A stretch of 13,743 nucleotides of DNA from Robiginitomaculum sp. (GCA_021647375.1 JAKIUV010000070.1:1-13743); one strand, 5' to 3'. Shown: positions 1-8,549, counted from the first letter of the stretch. Numbers and translations: made by a program. The notes: generated by a model not told the origin, from the sequence alone.

Positions 1-50
1 TCCACTGTGAAAATCTCCCGGTCCTCCCGTTAAAACAGAAAAACCTTAAA

Positions 51-125
51 GTGGACGACTTTTACGCCGCCCGCGAGGACACAATACCCTCGCTACAGTG
101 GACGAATATTGCACCGCCGTTCACA
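51..125. mobile_element. Remnant end of an IS21-like insertion sequence
   Basis: Two degenerate direct repeats with a 47-base period start at 51 and 98. Both begin GTGGACGA and continue to a CCGCC core; 17 of the 23 positions from 51-73 and 98-120 match. Read inward from 125, the sequence starts TGTGAACGGCGG and later reads GTCCAC. IS21-family ends as I remember them start with TG, carry a CGGCGG core and a TGGNCCA-like block, and contain several subterminal repeats, so the match is good. No transposase gene is visible; bases 1-50 may be interior IS sequence but encode nothing I recognise. The boundary at about 125/126 coincides with the point where the adjacent PIN-like reading frame begins. 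The family assignment is from memory and not verified. Confidence 0.45.
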
Positions 126-336
126 TATATGTTTTGAAGATGACCATTCCGTATGGTGCGCACTGAGTGACTACCGCAAAGCTGCGCCAATAAAGTCTGG
201 TAAAGCTTTAGATTTTTCCGATGCTTTGATTGCACGTAAGGCAAGGTACATTGCCGAAAAAGCAGGCATAAAACTTAAAGGCCTTTATACGTTCGACCAA
301 GCTGCCCAGCAATTAACGGAGGCAAAAGCACCCTAA
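109..336 (+). pseudogene. C-terminal fragment of a PIN-domain (VapC-like) protein
   Basis: This 75-codon frame opens with TTG at 109 and has no convincing ribosome binding site. Only the part from about 127 onward looks like real protein. It contains DFSDALIARKAR (D38 of the fragment) and then LYTFDQAA (D63), the typical spacing of the last two acidic sites in PIN-domain ribonucleases of type II toxin-antitoxin systems. Full PIN toxins are about 130-140 residues. The N-terminal half, with the first catalytic Asp in a DTN-type motif, is absent: the same frame has a stop at 31-33, and the other two + frames of bases 1-108 show no PIN sequence. The 5' part was probably replaced by the adjoining IS-like sequence. 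It is convergent with hflX, with 10 bases between the stops. A short functional protein is possible but unlikely. Confidence 0.5.
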
Positions 337-346
337 AAGAAATGCA

Positions 347-1654
347 CTAAACGAAAACCTGCGGATGGTGGGTGTGTAGTTTTCCTGCGTCTACTTCCGT
401 CAGCCGGACACGCATTTTGCATTGGCCTTGCTCTAATATGGTCTCGTCTAGGACATTTCCGTGTTGGTGGAGCCATGCACGGACTTGCATATCTTTGGGT
501 TCTATGACGACATCAACCACATGGTCTGCTTTGGAAAGTTCGGTTTCGATGCCCTCCAAAAGCGTATCCAGCCCTATTTTTTTAGTACAGGAAACCATGA
601 AAGAGCTTTGTTTTTGTTTAGTATTCCCCTTGGAATTTCCTGTGAGAGAAGCTTTTAGCTCATCGCTGATTAAATCGACTTTATTCAGGACTTCGATCAT
701 GGCTTGTTCATGATGGGGGCCGGCTTCTATGGAATCTAATATCTCCATGACATCTAGCTTGTGTTGCTCGCTGAGCGGGTCGGACATATCGCGGACATGT
801 ATCAGCAAATCCGCTTCTTTGACTTCTTCCAGTGTCGCACGAAATGCATCTACTAGGTCGGTCGGTAGGTCAGATATAAAGCCAACCGTGTCGGACATAA
901 CGGCGTTCTGGCCGCTGGGTAATGGCAAAATCCTGTGTGTGGTGTCGAGCGTTGCGAACAGCATGTCTTTTTCGAGCACACCGCCTGTGGTCAAGCGGTT
1001 AAACAGCGACGATTTACCGGCATTGGTATACCCGACAAGTGCGACTACCCGTTCGGGAGCGCGTTTGCGTTTGGTGCGCTGAAGCGCACGGGTGCGGCGG
1101 ACTTGCCGTAAATCTTGCTGTAGTTTTCCGATCTTGTCGGCCAGCATCCGGCGATCAGACTCGATTTGCGTTTCGCCCGGCCCGGACATTAAGCCCTGCC
1201 CGCCCCTTTGGCGCTCCAAATGCGTCCATGTCCGCACAAGGCGCGAGCGTTCATAGCCAAGCCGCGCCAGTTCGACCTGCAACCGCCCCTCTTTGGTGGC
1301 AGCACGTAGTGCGAATATCTCCAGGATCAAGCCCGTGCGGTCAATGACCTTCACATCCCATAGTTTCTCTAAATTACGTTGCTGAATAGGCGCGAGAGCC
1401 GTGTTAACGACAACCAAATTAATGTCATGCTCGGCAATAAGAGCAGATACTTCGTCTATTTTGCCGATACCAAAATAGTTATTCGCCTTAATATCACGCA
1501 CGGTAACCGCTAGGCTATCGCGTACATCAACACCGAGTGCATCGGCCAGAAGTGCCGCTTCTTCTAGCTTAAGGCGAGCATGTTCTGCGCCCTCACGCCC
1601 CAGCACTGGATGCAATACCAGTGCTAATTGCGGACTAGATTCAATCTCTATCAT
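347..1654 (-). CDS. hflX: GTPase HflX, ribosome-associated
   Basis: This is a 435-residue GTPase of the HflX family, which binds and helps split or rescue stalled 70S/50S ribosomes under stress. The N-terminal HflX domain (about 10-150) is followed by the family signature SGPGETQIESDRR (157-169) and a basic helical segment (170-200). The G domain then shows the P-loop GYTNAGKS (208-215), switch I around LFATLDTTHR (232-241), DTVG (255-258), NKVD (324-327) and a G5-like VSC (354-356). A short C-terminal domain ends in HHPQVFV. Length is normal for the family. It lies 12 bases downstream of hfq and is the last gene of the minus-strand run; hfq-hflX is the usual arrangement in proteobacteria. 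The start has no obvious Shine-Dalgarno sequence, so translation may depend on coupling to hfq. No terminator is visible before the convergent fragment. Confidence 0.96.
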   Translation of the reverse strand: MIEIESSPQLALVLHPVLGREGAEHARLKLEEAALLADALGVDVRDSLAVTVRDIKANNYFGIGKIDEVSALIAEHDINLVVVNTALAPIQQRNLEKLWDVKVIDRTGLILEIFALRAATKEGRLQVELARLGYERSRLVRTWTHLERQRGGQGLMSGPGETQIESDRRMLADKIGKLQQDLRQVRRTRALQRTKRKRAPERVVALVGYTNAGKSSLFNRLTTGGVLEKDMLFATLDTTHRILPLPSGQNAVMSDTVGFISDLPTDLVDAFRATLEEVKEADLLIHVRDMSDPLSEQHKLDVMEILDSIEAGPHHEQAMIEVLNKVDLISDELKASLTGNSKGNTKQKQSSFMVSCTKKIGLDTLLEGIETELSKADHVVDVVIEPKDMQVRAWLHQHGNVLDETILEQGQCKMRVRLTEVDAGKLHTHHPQVFV

Positions 1655-1666
1655 AGGCGGAAATAT

Positions 1667-1918
1667 CTAGTCGTCATCGGCTTCGGCCTCGGCATCGAAG
1701 AAGGAAACTGGCTCGGACGGCATAATTGTTGATATGGCATGTTTGTAAACCATTTGCACTTGACCATCACGCCGTAAAAGCACGCAGAAATTGTCAAACC
1801 AAGTAACAACCCCGCCAAGCTTAACGCCGTTCATTAAAAATATTGTCAATGGTGTCTTGGATTTACGCACTGAATTTAAAAATGCATCTTGCAGGTTTTG
1901 TTTTTTCTCGCCGGCCAT
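1667..1918 (-). CDS. hfq: RNA chaperone Hfq
   Basis: This 83-residue protein matches Hfq, the hexameric Sm-like chaperone that pairs small RNAs with mRNAs. The N-terminal helix carries QNLQDAFLN (8-16). The Sm1 strands contain TIFLMNGVKLGGVVTWFDNFCVLL across about 25-48, and the Sm2 motif YKHAISTI follows (58-65). The tail is short and acidic (EAEADDD), compact as in other alphaproteobacteria and unlike the long enterobacterial tail. The start is ATG with AGGG six bases upstream. It follows trkH after a 115-base gap, which may contain its own promoter, and precedes hflX by 12 bases. The A-rich stretch next to its ribosome binding site could allow autoregulation (see findings). Confidence 0.97.
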   Translation of the reverse strand: MAGEKKQNLQDAFLNSVRKSKTPLTIFLMNGVKLGGVVTWFDNFCVLLRRDGQVQMVYKHAISTIMPSEPVSFFDAEAEADDD

Positions 1919-2033
1919 GTTTTACCCTATTGTATTTGTATTGTTTTGCGCACCATACCCTTTCCTAATGCCACCACCTGCAAGATAGCAATAGTCAATA
2001 TTGGCGCACTGCGTATTTTTTACCCTAGAAGTT
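1919..2033 (-). promoter_or_regulatory. hfq leader / probable promoter region between trkH and hfq
   Basis: This is one of only two sizeable gaps in the minus-strand gene run. Read on the minus strand it contains a TTGACT hexamer soon after the trkH stop that could act as a -35 element, but I could not find a good -10 at standard spacing. It also has the short inverted repeat CAATA-N5-TATTG. The ten-base sequence TAGGGTAAAA occurs twice, just after the trkH stop (2018-2027) and just before the hfq ATG (1920-1929); the second copy supplies the likely Shine-Dalgarno sequence. An A/C/U-only stretch (1928-1947) lies immediately upstream of that site. There is no clear intrinsic terminator for trkH. 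Confidence 0.35.
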
Positions 2034-3467
2034 TTAATTTCGCCAAAAAGACGGCGCAACAACGGCAAATACCGCCAAAACTTCTATACGGCCAACCAAC
2101 ATTATAACCGTAAGGACTGATAGGGACAAAACGTTCATATCGCCATAAGATGTTTCGGGATTAGTCGCTGCCAATAAAGGCCCTGTATTGGATAAAGCCG
2201 ACGCGGCGGCGGATACGGCTTGCGTGAATTCCAAGCCCGACGCCCCCAGTGCCGCAATCCCCAAAGCAAATACCAATGTATAACCAAAGAAATACATCCA
2301 GATAGATAAAAACGCTTTGTCGTCAATGGTACGGCCTTGAAATTTCACGGGCATCACCCTTGAGGGATGGCTCATACGGTCAAGGTCTGTGCGCAAATGA
2401 CGAAACAAAAGCAGCATGCGAATAATCTTCAACCCTCCTGCCGTTGACAAGGCTGACCCACCAATTAACACCAATGCGATGAGCAATGCGGCAGGCACCA
2501 TATCAATGCCAATGACATGATAATCAAATCCAGTGGAACTGGCCATAAAGGCCGCTTCAACCACGACGGTATACAGATGCGCTGCACCCGTAGACAAAAA
2601 ACCGGCCACGATTAGAATAATGATAATGGCAAAAATGCCCCGGTGTTCAATATTGAGGAAGACTTCCCGCAAAGCCATAGCATTGCGCCGCCGCAATACA
2701 TCCCAAAGCACGGATACATTAGCAGCGCCAAATAAACAGGTCACCGCCAACACCAAACCACCAAAGCCCGACACATAATCCGCCAAAAGCCCGCTTCTTG
2801 GTGCTAGCCCCCCTGTGGATATTGCACTTAACGCCAAGCACAATGCTTCAAACGCTGGTGTTCCTGAAATGATTAAAAAGGAAAAGCAAATAAATGCAAT
2901 CAACGTATATAAAAGGGCAATCAGCCGGCCTATGCCCAAAAGCCTTGAAAATATTTCGCCTTTGCGCAGGGTAAACAATGCCGATCTATGCTCCCCGATG
3001 CCCGTGAGATTGAGTGCGGCCAAGATAACAACGGCGAATGTAGCGACCATAACCCCGCCGCTCCATTGCAACAATGACCGCCACAATAAAAACGATTTGG
3101 GGGTCGTGTCTGGGTTGAGCACCGATGCACCTGTCGTTGTCGTCGCCGAAGCCGCTTCAAAATAAGCTACGGCAAATGTTGGCACCTCTGGCAAAGACAA
3201 ATACGGCAAACAAGCGATCAATGGCACTAAAAGCCAAAAGAAAACAAGAAACACCAACGCATCGCGGGTGTTTTCATGGGTCGGCGCATTCTGTCCGATA
3301 AACGCTATGATCAAACCAACAATACCAACAATACAGGCCAGTGTAAAAAACAGACTTGCCTGGGCGAACTCTCGAAAAACCAATCCGCAGAGTGCCGAAA
3401 GCAACATCAATACGGCACAGGAAACCAGCGCATATCCAAGCCAGAGAAAGATGCGCGAATAGGCCAT
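2034..3467 (-). CDS. trkH: Trk potassium uptake channel subunit TrkH
   Basis: This is a 477-residue polytopic membrane protein of the TrkH/KtrB superfamily, the K+-translocating subunit of the Trk system in the inner membrane. The four pore-loop repeats are all visible: SATTTTG (107-113), SAISTGG (214-220), ASSTGFD (309-315) and SALSNTGP (423-430). The family motif GGSALSTAGGLK (336-347) is also present, and hydrophobic segments run through the whole length. The size is close to the roughly 480 residues usual for TrkH. It starts eight bases after the trkA stop with AAGG in good position, so the two are almost certainly cotranscribed. TrkA supplies the cytoplasmic gating ring. The gene ends 115 bases before hfq. 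TrkH rather than KtrB is favoured by length and by the partner being a two-unit TrkA. Confidence 0.93.
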   Translation of the reverse strand: MAYSRIFLWLGYALVSCAVLMLLSALCGLVFREFAQASLFFTLACIVGIVGLIIAFIGQNAPTHENTRDALVFLVFFWLLVPLIACLPYLSLPEVPTFAVAYFEAASATTTTGASVLNPDTTPKSFLLWRSLLQWSGGVMVATFAVVILAALNLTGIGEHRSALFTLRKGEIFSRLLGIGRLIALLYTLIAFICFSFLIISGTPAFEALCLALSAISTGGLAPRSGLLADYVSGFGGLVLAVTCLFGAANVSVLWDVLRRRNAMALREVFLNIEHRGIFAIIIILIVAGFLSTGAAHLYTVVVEAAFMASSTGFDYHVIGIDMVPAALLIALVLIGGSALSTAGGLKIIRMLLLFRHLRTDLDRMSHPSRVMPVKFQGRTIDDKAFLSIWMYFFGYTLVFALGIAALGASGLEFTQAVSAAASALSNTGPLLAATNPETSYGDMNVLSLSVLTVIMLVGRIEVLAVFAVVAPSFWRN

Positions 3468-3475
3468 GAGATACC

Positions 3476-4849
3476 TTAAAAATAATCAGCACTAACACGG
3501 AACAAATGTTCAACATGTGTCAAGGCTGAAATATCAGCCAACAAGACCACATGGTCGCGTGTCTGTATGGTTAAATCCGGCGTGGGCTGCATAACATTCC
3601 CGTTCCTGATAACGGCACCTATGACAATCCCATCGGGAATATCAGCTTCTTCCAGCGTTTTGCCAGATAAGGGCGATGTATCAAGCACCTCGCCCTCCAT
3701 GACTTCCGCCGAGCCGCCCTCCAACGCGAATACATCAAGGATACGCCCCTTGCGAACATGGCGCAGAATTGACGAAACCGTTGTTGCTCGTGGATCAATG
3801 ATCATATCAATGTCCAAAGATCTGCGAATGTCCAGTAAGGAAACATCGTTGATAAGGCTAAACACCTGCCCATCACCAATAGACTTTGCCATAATCCCAG
3901 CAATAATGTTTGTCTTGTCATCATTGGTCAAACACAAAATACCTTGGGCATCACGAACGCCAGCTTCCTCTTGTACGGCCGCACTCAATGCATCACCGTA
4001 GAGTACAACAGTGTGCTTTAGCTGTTCCGCCGCTTTTTCTGCGCGGGCTTTATTGGCTTCAATAATGCGTACCCGCACGCCGGATACTTTTTCCAATTCA
4101 CGAGCTACATAGGCACCTACATTGCCACCGCCAAATATCACTACGTGGCGTGCTTTTTCTTCATTCGTGCCAATAATGTCAAGCAAACGGCTTGCATGTG
4201 CCGAATCGACAACGAAATATGCATTATCCCCCACCGACAATTGATCGTCCGGGTCTGGAGCAAAAAATTGTTTGTCGCGAAATACGCCAACAATAGTAGC
4301 TTTCAAATTCGGGAATAACTCCCTAATTTGATGGATAGGCATATTGGTGATAGGGCAATCTTCATCGACCTGAATACCAATAAGCTGTACCAAACCATTA
4401 GCAAAGGGCACAACATCAAATGCCCCAGGCGTATTAAGGCGGCGCAAAATAGCTTTGCCAATTTCGATTTCCGGAGAGATGATAATATCAATCGGCATGT
4501 TTTGGCGTGTATATAAATCGCGCCATTTTTCCTCAAGATAGTCTTGCGCCCGTACCCGCGCAATCTTTATCGGTGTACCAAATAACGAATGGCATATCTG
4601 GCACGCAACCATATTGACCTCGTCGGAATAAGTCACAGCGATAATCATATCTGCCGTCTCGGCGCCCGCTTTTTTCAAAATACTGGGGTGCGCCCCGTGA
4701 CCAACAATACCGCGTACATCAAGTTCTGTAGATATACTCTGCACAAGTTCGGCGGAAATATCGACAACGGTCACAGAGTTATTTTCTGCCGACAAACGCC
4801 TAGCAATACCGTAACCAACCCGTCCGGCGCCGCAAATAATAATATCCAT
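3476..4849 (-). CDS. trkA: Trk potassium uptake regulatory protein TrkA
   Basis: This 457-residue cytoplasmic protein is built from two RCK units, as in full-length TrkA. It binds NAD(H)/nucleotides and gates TrkH. The first Rossmann unit has the glycine motif GAGRVG (7-12) and an acidic residue at D30 that ends the second strand. The second has GGGNVG (240-245) with E264 in the equivalent place. TrkA-C-like domains follow each (about 143-225 and 370-450). The start ATG is three bases after the ntrX stop, with AGGAG nine bases upstream inside the end of ntrX. trkA directly downstream of ntrX is common in alphaproteobacteria; finding trkH next to it completes the transporter. No truncation or missing key residue was seen. 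Confidence 0.95.
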   Translation of the reverse strand: MDIIICGAGRVGYGIARRLSAENNSVTVVDISAELVQSISTELDVRGIVGHGAHPSILKKAGAETADMIIAVTYSDEVNMVACQICHSLFGTPIKIARVRAQDYLEEKWRDLYTRQNMPIDIIISPEIEIGKAILRRLNTPGAFDVVPFANGLVQLIGIQVDEDCPITNMPIHQIRELFPNLKATIVGVFRDKQFFAPDPDDQLSVGDNAYFVVDSAHASRLLDIIGTNEEKARHVVIFGGGNVGAYVARELEKVSGVRVRIIEANKARAEKAAEQLKHTVVLYGDALSAAVQEEAGVRDAQGILCLTNDDKTNIIAGIMAKSIGDGQVFSLINDVSLLDIRRSLDIDMIIDPRATTVSSILRHVRKGRILDVFALEGGSAEVMEGEVLDTSPLSGKTLEEADIPDGIVIGAVIRNGNVMQPTPDLTIQTRDHVVLLADISALTHVEHLFRVSADYF

Positions 4850-4852
4850 GCC

Positions 4853-6280
4853 CTACTCCTGCTCTCGTTCAGTCGTTTGCGCGTCAGACAGTGTTACGAC
4901 GGGAAGTTTTGAGGATGAATTAATACCCAAAGACTTAAGTTTACGGTGCAATGCCGAACGTTCCATACCAACAAATGTTGCCGTGCGCGAGATATTACCG
5001 CCAAAACGTTCTATTTGCACCTGTAAATACTCCCGCTCAAAATGTTCACGAGCATCGCGCAGCGGCAAGGAGACAATCCGGTCACTATCTTGCGCGCTTG
5101 TGGCCTGACGAACCACAGATACTTCTTCGGGAAGAGATTTAAGCGTGATGGGTTCCCCGGGTTTACCGCCAGCCAATATCAACAAACGCTCAACATTGTT
5201 TTTCAACTGCCTGACATTGCCGGGCCAATCATGGGCTTGGAGTGCCGCCATAGCGTCGTCGCCAATACTCCTGGCAGGCAAACCCGTGGATCCAGATAAT
5301 CTGTCGATAAAATACTCGACGAGTTCCGGTATATCTTCACGTCTATCCATAAGCGGTGGTGCGGTTAAAGGCATAACATTGAGGCGGTGATAAAGATCTT
5401 CCCGGAAGTGACCCAGTCTTGTTTCTTTTTCCAAATCCCGCGAAGTCGACGTTATAACGCGCACATCGACCTGAACATCTTTTTGCCCGCCAACCCGATG
5501 AAAACGTTGATTGACAAGCAAACGCAGAAGCTTGCTTTGGGTTTCGCGCGGCATATCCGCGACTTCATCCAGATAAAGTGTACCAAAGTGCGCCCGCTCC
5601 AGCAGCCCGATTTTAACCGCATTGCCGTGCGCGTCTTCCACACCGAACAACTCCTCCTCAACCCGTTCCGGCACCATAGATGCAGCATTAACGGCGCGGA
5701 ATGGCCCATTAGAGCGGTCGGATTTGTCGTGTAGTAATCTTGCGATCAATTCTTTACCTGCCCCCGACGGCCCCGAGATAAGTACACGGCTATTTGTGGG
5801 TGCAATACGGTCTATTTTTTGCCGCAACTGACAAATAACGGATGAGCGCCCGATTAAACTTTCCTCCAAAACGGAGCGGCCTTTGAGATCCGCATTTTCC
5901 TGCCGTAACTGCACGGTTTCCAGCGCCCGCTGTGCTGTGATCAAAAGTTTCTCGCTTGGGAATGGTTTGACGATATAATCATAAGCCCCTTTGCGAATAG
6001 CCGAAACTGCCGTCTCAACGCTGCCGTGACCACTTATAATTATCACTGGAATATCTGGATCAGTTTTTTTAAACACGTCCATCAGCTCTATACCGTCCAT
6101 GTCGGAACCCTTAAGCCATACATCCATAATGACCAATGAGGGCTTGCGAGATTTAAACTCTAAAAGTGCCTGTACACTGCCATTTGCTTCGCGGACAGGG
6201 TAACCGTCATCGGATAAAATACCGGCAATCAAATTCCTAATATCATCTTCGTCTTCAACAACTAATATCTCAAAACTCAT
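4853..6280 (-). CDS. ntrX: Nitrogen-related response regulator NtrX, GAFTGA-less
   Basis: This is a 475-residue NtrC-family response regulator partnered with NtrY. The receiver domain (1-120) has the acidic pair E10/D11, phosphoacceptor D53 (IMDVWLKG) and K105. The AAA+ domain (about 140-385) keeps Walker A GPSGAGKE (170-177), Walker B LYLDEVAD (235-242) and the arginine-finger region FREDLYHRLN (292-301). The Fis-type helix-turn-helix spans about 412-450 and ends the DNA-binding region; residues 451-475 are a variable tail. The segment after ELFG (210-213), where GAFTGA normally sits, instead reads VEDAHGNAVKIG. The sensor I Asn is replaced by Ser (TSTSRDL). To my knowledge other alphaproteobacterial NtrX proteins also lack GAFTGA, so this is a family trait. 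It overlaps ntrY by four bases (ATGA), with AGGAG about ten bases upstream. Confidence 0.94.
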   Translation of the reverse strand: MSFEILVVEDEDDIRNLIAGILSDDGYPVREANGSVQALLEFKSRKPSLVIMDVWLKGSDMDGIELMDVFKKTDPDIPVIIISGHGSVETAVSAIRKGAYDYIVKPFPSEKLLITAQRALETVQLRQENADLKGRSVLEESLIGRSSVICQLRQKIDRIAPTNSRVLISGPSGAGKELIARLLHDKSDRSNGPFRAVNAASMVPERVEEELFGVEDAHGNAVKIGLLERAHFGTLYLDEVADMPRETQSKLLRLLVNQRFHRVGGQKDVQVDVRVITSTSRDLEKETRLGHFREDLYHRLNVMPLTAPPLMDRREDIPELVEYFIDRLSGSTGLPARSIGDDAMAALQAHDWPGNVRQLKNNVERLLILAGGKPGEPITLKSLPEEVSVVRQATSAQDSDRIVSLPLRDAREHFEREYLQVQIERFGGNISRTATFVGMERSALHRKLKSLGINSSSKLPVVTLSDAQTTEREQE

Positions 6281-8529
6281 GGTACAGTTTCTCCTGTCGG
6301 ATTGGTAATTTTATGAGCAGACGGCATTAAAGGTTCAGTAAATTCATCTGTTTTTGGCAAGCAAATACGAACTCGCGCACCTGTTTTATCTGCGGGCATC
6401 CGCACCAACTCCAAAGACCCGCCATGGTCTTCCGCTATACGCTTGACAATGGCCAAACCTAGGCCGGAACCTTCATTGCGTGTTGTCATATATGGCTCAA
6501 GCAGACGCTCTCTATCTTGCTCAGGCCAACCTTGGCCATTATCGGTTATATCAATGCAGACCAATGCGCCTGCTATGCTAACATCTGTATTGATTACACC
6601 GTCTAGCTCCTCTTGGCCAGTGTCGTCGATCCGTCTTGATATGGCTTCGCCGGCATTCTTATAGATATTTGTTAAGGCTTGGGAGATGAGGCGCTCATCA
6701 CATAAAATTTCAATATTTGCATCCTGGTTTTCATCATATAGAAACTGTATATCTGGAAATGCAACCTGTGCGGCGAACAATGTTTCCTTAATGAGGGTGT
6801 GCAAATTAATCGGCTCCAATATCGGTGCCGGCATGCGCGCAAATGCGGAAAATTCATCAACCATGCGCCCGAGATTTGCAACTTGGCGGACAATGGTTCT
6901 TGTACAGTTGGAAAACACCTCTGGATCAGAGGTGATTTCAGGTTTAAACTTCTTCTCTAGTCGTTCCGCTGATAATTGTATTGGCGTCAGCGGGTTTTTA
7001 ATTTCGTGGGCAATTCTGCGAGCAACCTCTCGCCAAGCTGAGTGCCTTTGCGCAGCGACCAAGCGCGTAATATCATCAAAGGTAATCACCCATCCTGTTT
7101 CGGGTTGGTGGCCTTTATAGGATGAAATACGAATATCAAGATTTTTGATGCCGTGCGACGTTTCAAGAACGACCTGATCGTCTGCATGGTTATCAATGTC
7201 GTCTTTGGCGCGGGTAAATACAGGCAAGAAGCTTTGTAACACAAGAGACAACGGCGCCCCGACAACATCGGCGGCACGCAATCCCAATAAGTTTTCGGCA
7301 GACTTATTTATGACCGTAATTTTACCCTCTGGGGTTAAACCGATCACGCCCGCACTGACACCGGAAAGCACCGCTTCTGAAAACTCCCGGCGCTGCTCCG
7401 AAATATCATGCTCCATCACCAAGTCTTCGCGCTGTGTATGAAGTTGTCTGGTCATGCGGTTGAAAGCATTGGCTAAATCACCAATTTCGTCCCAAACACC
7501 CGTGACATTTACCCGCGCGGCAAGGTTACCCGCACGGACTTTTTCTGCCGCATTGACCATCTCGCCCAAGGGTGAAACTATCCTGTTGGCCAATAGAAGA
7601 GCAAGCCAAATAGCCGCAAAAAAGATCAATAACGCTACCTCTATATAGGTCAATAAGAATACGTTGTTTAGCGCTTTATAGCTGCCCTCATAGCTATCCA
7701 GGGACGCATCTACCTCGTCGATTTTGTCAATATTGGCAAGCACGCCCTCGCGCAGATAACGACCTGTGTAAAGATAAGCATCTGTGAAATTTTCAAGTTT
7801 GTATAGTGCGACCAGCAAGTCGATTTCGTTGCGGCTAGTGATCGTCATCGAGCCTTCTTTGGCGCGGCTCATAGCCTCACTGCTTGGTAAAATGTAAACT
7901 GGGGACTGCGGCCCTTCCGCTTGGGATAATATCCTGCCGTCCCCGTCAATCACATAAACAACAGGAAATTCCCGAAACACGGCCTGGCTTATGAGGAAGG
8001 CGGTAAATGTAATCCTGTTGGGCAAAGTCGATTCTGCACGGTTCAAATCTTCGGCAATTTCATAAACCCCTTGGGAGATTTCATCTATTTCCTCTCGCAA
8101 ATATGCATTGGAAACGTCCCGGGAATTTTGCATGGTTTGGCGCACCGTTGGCCCAAAAATATCGCTTAAATTCCGACTCATTAACGCCGTAAAAAACAGA
8201 CCAACCAATATAGCTGGCAGCAAAGCGCCCAAGGAAAAAATCATCACAAAACGGCGGTGCAAATGCGGCGCACTCTCGTGCGCATCAGAGCTGAACAACA
8301 CCTTGCGCAGACGGAAAAATAAATAGACGCCAAGAATAAGAATCAACACCAGATTGAGCCATAGCCCCGGCAAAGCATCTGCCGCCTGCCCTTCATCACC
8401 AGATAAAGCCATCAAAGCGCCGATACCTGTAAGCGTAGCGGCAATAGTGAAAAACACGCCAAATAACGCCGTGCGAAACACCTTGGGTGTCCGGAATTGC
8501 CTGTTCCGCGTTTTTTGATCGTCAATCAT
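6277..8529 (-). CDS. ntrY: Membrane sensor histidine kinase NtrY
   Basis: This 750-residue sensor kinase of the NtrY family phosphorylates NtrX; in alphaproteobacteria the pair is tied to nitrogen metabolism and redox or oxygen responses. Predicted membrane helices lie at about 20-42, 56-73, 94-117 and 285-306, leaving an extracytoplasmic region of roughly 165 residues (118-283). A HAMP linker (about 305-360) follows, then a PAS domain (about 375-480) and a HisKA domain with RRIAHEIKNPLTPIQLSAERL-type H-box, phosphoacceptor H508. The ATPase domain shows the N-box with N625, DNGQGW (663-668) and GSGLGLAIVK (678-687). Length and domain order are standard. The start is preceded by a weak AGG. 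It lies 63 bases after ntrC, with a hairpin in the gap, and overlaps ntrX by four bases. Confidence 0.95.
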   Translation of the reverse strand: MIDDQKTRNRQFRTPKVFRTALFGVFFTIAATLTGIGALMALSGDEGQAADALPGLWLNLVLILILGVYLFFRLRKVLFSSDAHESAPHLHRRFVMIFSLGALLPAILVGLFFTALMSRNLSDIFGPTVRQTMQNSRDVSNAYLREEIDEISQGVYEIAEDLNRAESTLPNRITFTAFLISQAVFREFPVVYVIDGDGRILSQAEGPQSPVYILPSSEAMSRAKEGSMTITSRNEIDLLVALYKLENFTDAYLYTGRYLREGVLANIDKIDEVDASLDSYEGSYKALNNVFLLTYIEVALLIFFAAIWLALLLANRIVSPLGEMVNAAEKVRAGNLAARVNVTGVWDEIGDLANAFNRMTRQLHTQREDLVMEHDISEQRREFSEAVLSGVSAGVIGLTPEGKITVINKSAENLLGLRAADVVGAPLSLVLQSFLPVFTRAKDDIDNHADDQVVLETSHGIKNLDIRISSYKGHQPETGWVITFDDITRLVAAQRHSAWREVARRIAHEIKNPLTPIQLSAERLEKKFKPEITSDPEVFSNCTRTIVRQVANLGRMVDEFSAFARMPAPILEPINLHTLIKETLFAAQVAFPDIQFLYDENQDANIEILCDERLISQALTNIYKNAGEAISRRIDDTGQEELDGVINTDVSIAGALVCIDITDNGQGWPEQDRERLLEPYMTTRNEGSGLGLAIVKRIAEDHGGSLELVRMPADKTGARVRICLPKTDEFTEPLMPSAHKITNPTGETVP

Positions 8530-8549
8530 TGTAACCTATTTACCACACT

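Noticed and set aside
1..101. Eight-base inverted repeat TCCACTGT (1-8) and ACAGTGGA (94-101)
   Set aside because: Short, cut by the window edge, and better explained as part of the repeated GTGGA motif of the IS-like end; cannot be judged without leftward sequence.
62..244. 60-codon minus-strand frame across the left end
   Set aside because: Reads antisense through the IS-like repeats and the PIN-like fragment, has no recognisable motif and no ribosome binding site.
372..1347. Several + strand frames of about 100 codons opposite hflX
   Set aside because: Shadows of the conserved HflX coding sequence; composition is rich in Ser, Arg and Cys as expected of antisense frames.
1985..2005. Possible terminator after trkH (CAATA/TATTG inverted repeat)
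   Set aside because: Only five-base AT-rich arms and no following T-run on the transcribed strand; too weak to call.
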